A stretch of DNA of 5,366 bases, from contig JAUWME010000190.1 of the NCBI GenBank assembly GCA_030613285.1, positions 1-5,366 of the forward strand, in the 5' to 3' direction. Under the pieces are notes generated by a model. The model was not told the DNA's origin. It was given only the letters and a program-made list of their open reading frames with translations, and did not search any database. The DNA is from Candidatus Zymogenus sp. GTDB taxonomy: Bacteria > Desulfobacterota > Zymogenia > Zymogenales > Zymogenaceae. Shown in pieces: positions 1 to 5,366 of this stretch (positions within the stretch are counted from its first letter, which is position 1; each line of letters begins with the position of its first letter). The position numbers and the translations under genes are program-made.

Positions 1-891
1 GAAGACGACTACATGGCCCCCGTCTGTTGCCACTTTGGGGAAAACAACCTGTCTTCAGGGCTGAAACAACCGTGCGATTCTATCGCTGGCTGTACCTTGT
101 GCAATCCTGAAAAGAGTATCTATATCGACGAGTTAGATGAAGAGGATAACGCAAACAGGCGTCTTGAGAAGCCAGCAAATGATGAGGCTGCAGGTCTTAT
201 TCGCCCAGAGGTGGAGTGGGCCGGAGACGGGATTGTCTGTGTGACTATTTTGATACCAGAGACCGCCGATGTGGCGGAGGCGGCGGCTCTTTTCATGGCT
301 GAAAAAATGGGATTGAAAGAGGCCGAGGTTATCCACAAAAGAGTAATGCACCCCGCCGAGGGAACTCTCTTTGAGTTGAAAGGGAGGCTCGATTTTGCGG
401 TAAAGAAGTCTGAACTTGTTATCAAAAAAAAGGAGCTCCCCATTGATGAAGATGAAATCACCGATTTTATCAGAAGGGAGAAGGTGTCGGTGGTTGCCGC
501 CACCGTGGGCGAGGATGAACATTCGGTGGGGATGCGAGAAATCATCGACATTAAACATGGCGGTATCGAAAAATACGGCTTTATCTGTCATTATCTTGGA
601 ACCTCGGTGCCGGTGTCAAAGCTCATCGACGCATCTCTTGAAACCGGCTCCAAGATCATCCTCATCTCCACAATTATTTCTCATAACGATATTCACAGAA
701 TCAATATGAAAAGATTGACTGATCTTGCAGTGGAGCGGGGGGTGAGGGATAATCTCATCCTCATTGCCGGCGGGACACAGGTTACTGATGAGACTGCGAA
801 AGACTCCGGGATGGATGCGGGCTTCGGGAGGGGAACAAAAGGCCACTCTGTTGCAAGTTTCATCGTAAAGAGGTTAAGGGGGGAGGTCTGA
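1..891 (+). CDS. oraE: D-ornithine 4,5-aminomutase large subunit OraE, C-terminal part (5' end cut by window)
   Basis: OraE, with the small subunit OraS, uses adenosylcobalamin and PLP to move the terminal amino group of D-ornithine from C5 to C4, giving 2,4-diaminopentanoate in ornithine fermentation. The frame is open from base 1; the Met at 13 is internal, because full OraE is about 740 residues and only 296 codons are here. Counting that Met as 1: residues 1-55 are the end of the PLP-binding TIM barrel and the linker (MAPVCCHFGENN, YIDELDEEDN), and about 155-290 form the B12 Rossmann domain. Visible there are DEHSVG (168-173, the DxHxxG base-off motif, His170 as cobalt ligand), LISTIISHND (217-226) and AGGTQVT (252-258). 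Lys181 lies 11 residues after His170, the same spacing as His618/Lys629 in C. sticklandii OraE and His133/Lys144 in lysine 5,6-aminomutase, where that Lys binds PLP. All signature residues of this part are intact. The GlmL-like gene follows after 11 bases. OraE rather than KamE is chosen because of the neighbours and the KHGGIEKYG and GTSVPV segments. Confidence 0.96.
   Translation, partial: EDDYMAPVCCHFGENNLSSGLKQPCDSIAGCTLCNPEKSIYIDELDEEDNANRRLEKPANDEAAGLIRPEVEWAGDGIVCVTILIPETADVAEAAALFMAEKMGLKEAEVIHKRVMHPAEGTLFELKGRLDFAVKKSELVIKKKELPIDEDEITDFIRREKVSVVAATVGEDEHSVGMREIIDIKHGGIEKYGFICHYLGTSVPVSKLIDASLETGSKIILISTIISHNDIHRINMKRLTDLAVERGVRDNLILIAGGTQVTDETAKDSGMDAGFGRGTKGHSVASFIVKRLRGEV
881..886 (+). 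promoter_or_regulatory. Shine-Dalgarno GGGAGG for the GlmL-like gene, inside the oraE stop region
   Basis: A strong GGGAGG overlaps the last codons of oraE. It lies 16 bases before the ATG at 903, longer than usual, but only 7 bases before an in-frame ATT at 894. The ATG is preferred because the encoded MKKADVLVAEIGST start matches the usual beginning of this family. The arrangement suggests translational coupling to oraE or, less likely, a rare ATT start. Confidence 0.5.
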
Positions 892-902
892 CGATTTCGG
901 GA

Positions 903-2291
903 ATGAAAAAAGCCGATGTATTAGTAGCCGAGATCGGGAGCACTATAACGAAACTCTCGGCGTTTGGTCTCAAATCTTCGGGAGGCGTTTCTAAACCCTC
1001 CTTTTTGGGTCAGGGAATTGCCCTTACAACGGTGGATGAGGGGGATGTAACCATTGGTCTTTTGGGGGCAATGGACGACATCTCGTCCCGGTTTAAGGTC
1101 GAGATTGAAGGAGTGAAATTAATGGCGTCGTCTTCTGCCGCCGGTGGGCTCAAGATGACCATTCACGGGTTGACTACGGACATGACCCTCAAGGCCGCAA
1201 ATGAGGCCTCCCTGGGGGCCGGGGCGGTAATAGCATTTACTACTGTGGGTAAGATGACAGATGAAGATATTGAGGAGATAGAGGAGCTCTCACCCAAGCT
1301 GATTCTCCTCGCCGGCGGTGTGGATTACGGAGAGCGGGAGATAATCATCAAAAATGCTCAAATGCTCTCATCTTTAAATCAAACAACACCTATCATTTAT
1401 GCCGGCAACGTAAGCGTAAAAAAAGAGGTGGAGAGGATATTTGACAAAAGTCCTCACACACTCTTCGTCTGCGAGAACGTCTATCCGCGGATCGATGAGC
1501 TCAATCTCAAACCGGTAAAAGAGATTATCCAACGAGCCTTTTCGGAGCACATAGTTAATGCCCCTGGGATGGAAAAGATAAAAGAGATGGTAACGGGGGA
1601 CGTAATGCCGACTCCCGGTGCGGTTATGGCCGCCTCCGAAATGCTCTACGATGAGATAGGCGATCTTATGACGGTGGATGTGGGCGGCGCCACCACCGAT
1701 GTCCATTCGGTGACGCCGGGCTCTGCAAAGTTGTCGAAGATGATGGTCGCCCCCGAACCTCTGGCGAAGCGAACTGTGGAAGGGGATTTGGGTGTTTTCT
1801 ATAATGCGGAAAATATTCTGAAGCAATCGGGCATCAATATCAATGGTATTGGCGATGGTATCGACAGAGCTTCCGGTAAAAAAGATATTGGCGAAAATAT
1901 AGGGGACGTGATGCCCCTTCCTGTAAAAGATATTGAGATGAAAAAAGTACAACTCCTATGTCGATGGGCAGTGGATCTTGCGGTCTGGAGACATGCGGGG
2001 GATATAAGGGTTGCCTACGGAACATACGGGAGAAATGAAGTGGTGGAGGGGAAGGATTTGACGGCGGTAAGCAGTATCATAGGAACCGGCGGGGCGCTCA
2101 CCCGTCTGGGAAACGGCAGGGATATCCTTCGATCCATTAAGAGAGATCCAAAAAAGAGAAAACTCCTTCCGCCAAAAGACGCTGAAATTCTTATCGACAA
2201 TCACTACATTATGGCAGCTGTGGGAGTAATGAGAGACAGCCATCCCCATTGGGCTCTTACTCTCCTCAATATGAGTCTTGGCCTTAAATAA
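903..2291 (+). CDS. GlmL-related ornithine degradation protein (MutL/GlmL family ASKHA ATPase)
   Basis: This is a 462-residue protein of the GlmL/MutL family, named after the gene next to glutamate mutase; the copy in ornithine clusters has been called or-4. Family members have the actin/Hsp70/sugar-kinase fold and are encoded beside cobalamin-dependent mutases. A role in ATP-dependent reactivation or cofactor repair of the mutase is inferred, not shown by the sequence. Visible motifs: VLVAEIGSTITK (6-17, phosphate-1 loop), ILLAGGVDYGE (134-144), TVDVGGATTDVHS (257-269, phosphate-2 loop), TVEGDLG (291-297), IGTGGALTRL (393-402, adenosine motif) and DNHYIMAAVGV (432-442). Length and motif order are those of a complete family member, and no defect is seen. 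There is no signal peptide or membrane segment, so it should be cytoplasmic. It sits 11 bases after oraE and 17 bases before the racemase fusion, in one apparent operon; the likely client is OraS/OraE. The start at ATG 903 is supported by the conserved N-terminus although its ribosome site is distant. Confidence 0.92.
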   Translation: MKKADVLVAEIGSTITKLSAFGLKSSGGVSKPSFLGQGIALTTVDEGDVTIGLLGAMDDISSRFKVEIEGVKLMASSSAAGGLKMTIHGLTTDMTLKAANEASLGAGAVIAFTTVGKMTDEDIEEIEELSPKLILLAGGVDYGEREIIIKNAQMLSSLNQTTPIIYAGNVSVKKEVERIFDKSPHTLFVCENVYPRIDELNLKPVKEIIQRAFSEHIVNAPGMEKIKEMVTGDVMPTPGAVMAASEMLYDEIGDLMTVDVGGATTDVHSVTPGSAKLSKMMVAPEPLAKRTVEGDLGVFYNAENILKQSGININGIGDGIDRASGKKDIGENIGDVMPLPVKDIEMKKVQLLCRWAVDLAVWRHAGDIRVAYGTYGRNEVVEGKDLTAVSSIIGTGGALTRLGNGRDILRSIKRDPKKRKLLPPKDAEILIDNHYIMAAVGVMRDSHPHWALTLLNMSLGLK

Positions 2292-2308
2292 AAGGGGTTA
2301 AAAAAACG

Positions 2309-4363
2309 ATGCCCGGTCCTTCAGTAGCGGTAGATTTGAAAAAAATTGAAAGGAATGCAAGGGTCATCACTAAACTCTGTGGGAAGTTTGGCATTGAGGT
2401 GTTTGGAGTAACCAAGGTTACCTGCGGAATGCCGCAAGTAGCAAAGGCAATGATACGGGGAGGGGTTATAGGAATTGGGGAATCGAGGATGGAGAATATC
2501 CGCCGCCTCAAGATCAACGGTATCAACGCCCCAATTATGCTGCTAAGAATTCCCTCTCTTTCCGAAGTTGACGAGGTTGTTGTATCTGTTGATATAAGCT
2601 TAAATTCCGAGTTATCCGTAATAGAGGGTCTGTCTGAGGCCGGCGTTCGGAGGGGACTTGTCCACGATATTATATTAATGGTTGATCTGGGAGATTTGAG
2701 GGAGGGGATCTGGCCCGACGATCTGATTGAATTGGTAGAGGAAGTGATGCTTCTTAAAGGTGTTAGGGTTGTGGGAATCGGCACAAACCTCAGCTGTTAC
2801 GGAGGTGTTATCCCCACACAGGAAAACATGAACCTTTTGGTGGAATATGCAAATGAGATCGAAGATAGATTCTCAATGGAACTTAAATACATATCAGGAG
2901 GAAATTCCAGCGCACTCACCCTTATCAGTGAAGGGAAGATGCCGAAAAGAATTAATAGTATGAGAATCGGCGAAGCCATTCTCCTGGGCCGGGAGACGAT
3001 TGAGAGAAAACCTTGGCCAAGGACAACCCAGGACGCCTTTCAACTTCAGGCCGAAGTGATTGAACTAAAGGAAAAACCAGCGATACCTATAGGGAAAATA
3101 AGCCAAGATGCCTTCGGGAACAAACCTTCTTTTGGCAGTGCGGGATCTTCCATCAAGGATGCAAAAAGGGAGATGGTAAGAGCGATTTTGAACGTGGGGC
3201 GAGAAGATGTTGAGGTGGAAGGACTTTCCCCCATTGATGGAAGGTTGAAAATCGTCGGGGCTTCAAGTGACCACCTTATTGTCGATGCGACTGATGCCAA
3301 GGACGAAATAGTAATTGGGAAGAAATTGGGGTTTCTGATGAATTACGGGGCACTCCTTGCCCTCATGACCTCTTCTTACGTGGAGAAACGAATTATTACA
3401 AAAGAGAAAGATAAACAACAAGATGTAAAGGGTGTTGCAATTATCGGTGTCCCAAGCTGGGTGGGGTCCCTTTCTCCCGGAATGAGACTTACTCCAGCTG
3501 CATTTAGAGAAGCGGGGCTTGTGGAAAAGCTCAAATCCCTGGAATTAAATGTGGAAGACTGGGGGGATATTGAGTTGAACGAGGAGATAACAGGGGACGA
3601 TTACGACGAAAATGTAAATGAAATCGTAAGAATTTCTGATGAAACGGCAGGTCTCGTCAAAAAGGCCGTTGTCGATGGATTCATACCCCTGATCCTTGGG
3701 GGGGATGATACGGTGAGCTTTGGTGTTTTTCTGGGACTTATTCAGGCTCTCGGCTCCTTCGGTCTTTTATGGTTTGATGCCCACGGGGATTTCCAGACAT
3801 CAATGGGAAATGATGGGACACAAATCGATATTGAAGATAGACAAGTAAAGGTCTCACGCTCAGTCTTGGCCCATGCATTGGGTCTCCACGGGGGAGGGGG
3901 AGATGAACGTCTCTTCGAAATGGGGGGGGTATCCCCAAAGCTCTCTCCAGAAAACGCCGTTGTTTTTGGACTTCGGGACATTACAAAAGAGGAAGCTGAG
4001 CTTGTTTCTGAATCGGGCATTACCATATTTACCATGGAGGATATAGACAACCTCGGCATGAAAGAGACAATATATCAGGGACTTCGGGCTGCCGGTAGCG
4101 GCACCAACGGGATTTACGTTAGCCTTGGGATGGACGTTGTGGACACACAGGTTGCGCCGGGCGTGGATATTCCAATTCGGGGAGGGATGACCTATCGGGA
4201 GACTCATCTGGCAATGGAGCTCATAGCCCAGTCTGGATTGATGATGGCCTTAGAAGTTGTGGGGATTAACCCGGAGCGCGATACCAGTGGCTCTACGGTT
4301 CAAGTCGCCGTGGAGTTTATCTTGTCTGCCTTCGGTAAAAAGATTCTAAGTAGAAGGGGCTAA
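2309..4363 (+). CDS. orr: Ornithine racemase Orr fused to a degenerate arginase-fold domain
   Basis: The protein has 684 residues in two parts. Residues 1-360 are a full-length ornithine racemase (PLP fold-type III, alanine-racemase N-terminal superfamily), which interconverts L- and D-ornithine for OraS/OraE. Seen are VTK with the likely PLP lysine Lys36, MLLRIPSLSEV (77-87), IMVDLGDLREG (123-133), YISGGNSSALT (194-204), MRIGEAILLGRET (218-230), DAFGNKP (267-273), IVGASSDHLIVD (315-326) and NYGALL (345-350), all as in C. sticklandii Orr. After a charged linker (361-374), residues 375-684 span a whole arginase domain of the RocF/ARG1 type: IIGVPS (378-383), AGLVEKLK (402-409), LGGDDT (463-468), WFDAHGD (488-494), FGLRD (553-557), VSLGMDVVD (604-612), GGMTYRE (625-631) and INPERD (653-658). 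Key residues are changed: the metal His is Asp467, the bridging metal Asp is Gly607, substrate Asp183 (human numbering) is Thr559 and Glu277 is Gly652. Arginase activity is therefore doubtful. An AGGGG ribosome site at 2293-2297 lies 11 bases before the ATG. The frame is uninterrupted across the junction. Confidence 0.94.
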   Translation: MPGPSVAVDLKKIERNARVITKLCGKFGIEVFGVTKVTCGMPQVAKAMIRGGVIGIGESRMENIRRLKINGINAPIMLLRIPSLSEVDEVVVSVDISLNSELSVIEGLSEAGVRRGLVHDIILMVDLGDLREGIWPDDLIELVEEVMLLKGVRVVGIGTNLSCYGGVIPTQENMNLLVEYANEIEDRFSMELKYISGGNSSALTLISEGKMPKRINSMRIGEAILLGRETIERKPWPRTTQDAFQLQAEVIELKEKPAIPIGKISQDAFGNKPSFGSAGSSIKDAKREMVRAILNVGREDVEVEGLSPIDGRLKIVGASSDHLIVDATDAKDEIVIGKKLGFLMNYGALLALMTSSYVEKRIITKEKDKQQDVKGVAIIGVPSWVGSLSPGMRLTPAAFREAGLVEKLKSLELNVEDWGDIELNEEITGDDYDENVNEIVRISDETAGLVKKAVVDGFIPLILGGDDTVSFGVFLGLIQALGSFGLLWFDAHGDFQTSMGNDGTQIDIEDRQVKVSRSVLAHALGLHGGGGDERLFEMGGVSPKLSPENAVVFGLRDITKEEAELVSESGITIFTMEDIDNLGMKETIYQGLRAAGSGTNGIYVSLGMDVVDTQVAPGVDIPIRGGMTYRETHLAMELIAQSGLMMALEVVGINPERDTSGSTVQVAVEFILSAFGKKILSRRG

Positions 4364-4364
4364 A

Positions 4365-4388
4365 AGTTAGTAAATTAGTTAGTAAGAA
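4365..4388 (+). repeat. Short direct repeat AGTTAGTAA, two copies, period 12
   Basis: AGTTAGTAA occurs at 4365-4373 and again at 4377-4385, directly after the stop codon of the fusion gene. Two copies with a one-turn period could be an operator half-site pair or chance in AT-rich DNA. Confidence 0.5.
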
Positions 4389-4417
4389 GGATGTTGTTTG
4401 GGGAAGGGGGGTCAGTT

Positions 4418-4440
4418 TTTGGTTGCTACTATTTGGTTGC
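4418..4440 (+). repeat. Short direct repeat TTTGGTTGC, two copies, period 14
   Basis: TTTGGTTGC is found at 4418-4426 and 4432-4440. The function is unknown; it lies about 100 bases upstream of the predicted promoter, so a distal regulator site is conceivable but unproven. Confidence 0.45.
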
Positions 4441-4538
4441 CTTTGTGGTTATCACTGATACTGAAATTATGGCTTTATGCTATTGAAAGAAGAGTGAATT
4501 TTAAGGGGGAGTTACGACAAAATATGTTTAAAGGAAAT

Positions 4539-4566
4539 TTGATATTTTTTCAGCGAAAACTGTAAT
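4539..4566 (+). promoter_or_regulatory. Putative sigma70-type promoter for the V4R gene
   Basis: TTGATA at 4539-4544 (one mismatch to TTGACA) is separated by 16 bases from TGTAAT at 4561-4566 (one mismatch to TATAAT). Transcription would start near 4573, giving a leader of about 100 bases before the ATG at 4674. A second, weaker -10-like TATGAT at 4604-4609 lacks a good -35 box. The call is from consensus match only. Confidence 0.4.
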
Positions 4567-4646
4567 TCGATTAAAACTTTTTTATTTTCCTTGTATCGTT
4601 GGATATGATAGATTGGCAAAGAGACGAAAAAACAAGTTTTTATAAC

Positions 4647-4673
4647 GGGAGGTTTTTGTAAAGGGAGGTTTTT
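4647..4673 (+). promoter_or_regulatory. Duplicated ribosome-binding site before the V4R gene
   Basis: GGGAGGTTTTT occurs twice, at 4647-4657 and 4663-4673, a perfect 11-base repeat with period 16. The second copy places GGGAGG 5 bases before ATG 4674 and fixes this start. The first copy leads only to an in-frame TTG at 4656 followed at once by TAA, so it cannot start a protein. It may act as a ribosome standby site or be a remnant of a small duplication. Confidence 0.75.
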
Positions 4674-5210
4674 ATGGCAGATGTAAAACACTGGGATTCG
4701 GAAGAGACTTTAAAGCAGATGAAGGATGCTATGGCCATCGATGATGAGGGGATGTTTACACTTATGGGAAGGCGAATAGTAGTAACACCCCAAAAGACAT
4801 TCGGCCTCATGATGCGCTCGGCGGCGGACCTTGGGGGTATCAACGCCGCAAAAATCTTCATGCGTCAAGCAGGATATGAGATTGCCATAGATATGGCGAA
4901 GATCATAAAGGAGCTTCTAAAAATTGACGGTGAAGAGCTTATAGTCTTCTACTGCGAAACAGCGGGAAAGAGGGGATGGGGCTTCAATGTAATCGAGGAG
5001 ATAGACGTCGAGAAGGGATTCATAAGGACGAACCTCTATTTTTCCCCTTTCGTTACGGGATTTCCAGAGGGTTTGGAAGTTTCGGCCTGTGATTTTCAGG
5101 CGGGGGCGATTGAGGGGATGTTTAACGCCGTTGGAAAGAATAAAGTGCACATCGTTGAGACGAAGTGTGTAGCCAAGGGTGATGATGTCTGCAGATTTGA
5201 GAACAAGTAA
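4674..5210 (+). CDS. Stand-alone V4R (4-vinyl reductase-type) domain protein
   Basis: This is a 178-residue soluble protein with no signal peptide or membrane segment. Residues 1-40 are a lead-in with GRRIVVTP (32-39). About 41-176 look like a V4R domain, a small-molecule-binding fold also found in the N-terminal sensor of XylR/DmpR/MopR and in bacteriochlorophyll synthesis protein BchJ. Visible are MMRSAADLGGINAAK (46-60), the helix-rich KIIKELLKIDGEEL (76-89), YFSPFVTGFPEG (122-133), CDFQAGAIEGMF (139-150) and the C-terminal ETKCVAKGDDVCRFE (162-176). Cys139, Glu162, Cys165 and Cys173 have exactly the spacing of the zinc ligands Cys155, Glu178, Cys181 and Cys189 of MopR, so a structural zinc site is likely. 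No AAA+ or DNA-binding domain is attached, so it is not itself a classic activator. The ligand is unknown. It has its own likely promoter and a strong ribosome site, and no evident pathway link to the ornithine operon. Confidence 0.88.
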   Translation: MADVKHWDSEETLKQMKDAMAIDDEGMFTLMGRRIVVTPQKTFGLMMRSAADLGGINAAKIFMRQAGYEIAIDMAKIIKELLKIDGEELIVFYCETAGKRGWGFNVIEEIDVEKGFIRTNLYFSPFVTGFPEGLEVSACDFQAGAIEGMFNAVGKNKVHIVETKCVAKGDDVCRFENK

Positions 5211-5306
5211 ATGATGAGTGGCTTTTGAGCAGTCCGACTATATTGCAACCTTCATTGCACGAAAACAGATTCATTCATTTTTTTAAATACCGATTAGTGA
5301 TGGGGA

Positions 5307-5359
5307 GCCTTCTGTCCCTACCGAAGGCCTTGGGGGTGATCTTAACCCCCGGTGGGGAC
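5307..5359 (+). other. Inverted-repeat cluster able to fold as a structured RNA or terminator-like element
   Basis: Three complementary pairs are packed into 53 bases: GCCTTC 5307-5312 with GAAGGC 5323-5328; GGGGGT 5332-5337 with ACCCCC 5345-5350; and GTCCCTACC 5314-5322 with GGTGGGGAC 5351-5359 (nine pairs, one G-T). The third pair uses the loop of the first hairpin, so the RNA could be a pseudoknot or switch between two folds. No T-run follows within the window, so a simple intrinsic terminator is not supported. I do not recognise a known riboswitch class. The rest of 5211-5366 shows no gene. Confidence 0.45.
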
Positions 5360-5366
5360 TGTCTTC

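Larger units (their letters stand above)
4364..4673 (+). other. 310-base intergenic region between the ornithine operon and the V4R gene
   Basis: The region is more AT-rich than the flanking genes. It contains two short direct-repeat pairs near its start, a G-rich stretch at 4401-4411 (GGGG AA GGGGGG pattern starting just before it), a promoter-like pair at 4539-4566 and a duplicated ribosome site at its end. I find no convincing hairpin-plus-T-run terminator for the upstream operon, and no RNA gene or conserved protein. The break separates two transcription units. Confidence 0.6.

Noticed and set aside
13..15. ATG at 13 as a true gene start.
   Set aside because: The frame is open upstream to base 1 and the encoded MAPVCCHFGENN is an internal OraE segment, so the gene is simply cut by the window edge.
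120..591. Long minus-strand open frames opposite oraE, and similar ones opposite the other genes.
   Set aside because: They are antisense shadows of clearly conserved genes, have low-complexity composition and no recognisable motifs.
3431..4360. Reading the C-terminal domain as a normal arginase giving an arginine-to-D-ornithine bifunctional enzyme.
   Set aside because: The overall fold match is strong, but two metal ligands and several substrate-binding residues are substituted, so ordinary arginase activity is not supported.
4524..4565. 13-codon ORF (MFKGNLIFFQRKL) with GGGGGAG upstream, a possible leader peptide.
   Set aside because: It coincides with the predicted -35/-10 region, has no attenuator-like run of one amino acid, and spacing to the ribosome site is long; chance is likely.
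5244..5284. TGCAA/TTGCA hairpin followed later by a run of seven T as a terminator of the V4R gene.
   Set aside because: The stem is only five base pairs and the T-run begins 18 bases after it, so it does not look like an intrinsic terminator.
1..5366. The window begins with GAAGAC and ends with GTCTTC, a 6-base terminal inverted repeat.
   Set aside because: The match stops after six bases, the same hexamer also occurs inside the window (near 51 and 4943), and base 1 lies inside oraE. It is best taken as coincidence of the window edges, not a mobile element end.

Overview
The window carries the 3' end of an ornithine-fermentation operon and, behind a 310-base gap, an independent small gene. 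All genes are on the + strand. The operon order is oraE (3' part only), a GlmL/MutL-like ASKHA protein, then ornithine racemase (orr). This matches the distal part of the oxidative ornithine degradation cluster known from amino-acid-fermenting anaerobes such as Clostridium sticklandii (ord-ortA-ortB-oraS-oraE-glmL-like-orr). Use of adenosylcobalamin/PLP aminomutase chemistry points to an anaerobic or syntrophic bacterium. Base composition is roughly balanced and Arg codons include many AGA/AGG. I cannot assign a phylum from this alone.

Layout: 1-891 is the C-terminal part of D-ornithine 4,5-aminomutase large subunit (B12-binding Rossmann domain with both the cobalt-ligating His and the PLP lysine). 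903-2291 is the GlmL-related protein, probably an ATP-dependent aminomutase maintenance factor. 2309-4363 is an unusual 684-residue protein in which a complete ornithine racemase (residues 1-360) is fused to a complete arginase-fold domain (about 375-684). 4364-4673 is non-coding, with short direct repeats, a plausible sigma70-type promoter and a duplicated Shine-Dalgarno block. 4674-5210 encodes a stand-alone V4R (4-vinyl reductase-type) domain protein. The last 156 bases hold no gene but contain an inverted-repeat region that could fold as a nested or pseudoknotted RNA.

Pathway logic: Orr converts L- to D-ornithine, OraS/OraE makes 2,4-diaminopentanoate, and Ord and OrtAB (presumably upstream, outside the window) finish to alanine and acetyl-CoA. 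An arginase fused to the racemase would at first sight feed arginine straight into this route. However, the arginase-like domain has lost two MnA-site ligands (His to Asp467, bridging Asp to Gly607) and several substrate-binding residues (Glu to Gly652, Asp to Thr559), while keeping the Asp490/His492/Asp609 triad that forms the MnB site. That triad corresponds to the single zinc site of histone deacetylases. The domain is therefore more likely a repurposed one-metal hydrolase, or a regulatory or structural pseudoenzyme, than a true arginase. This is the most interesting point in the window.
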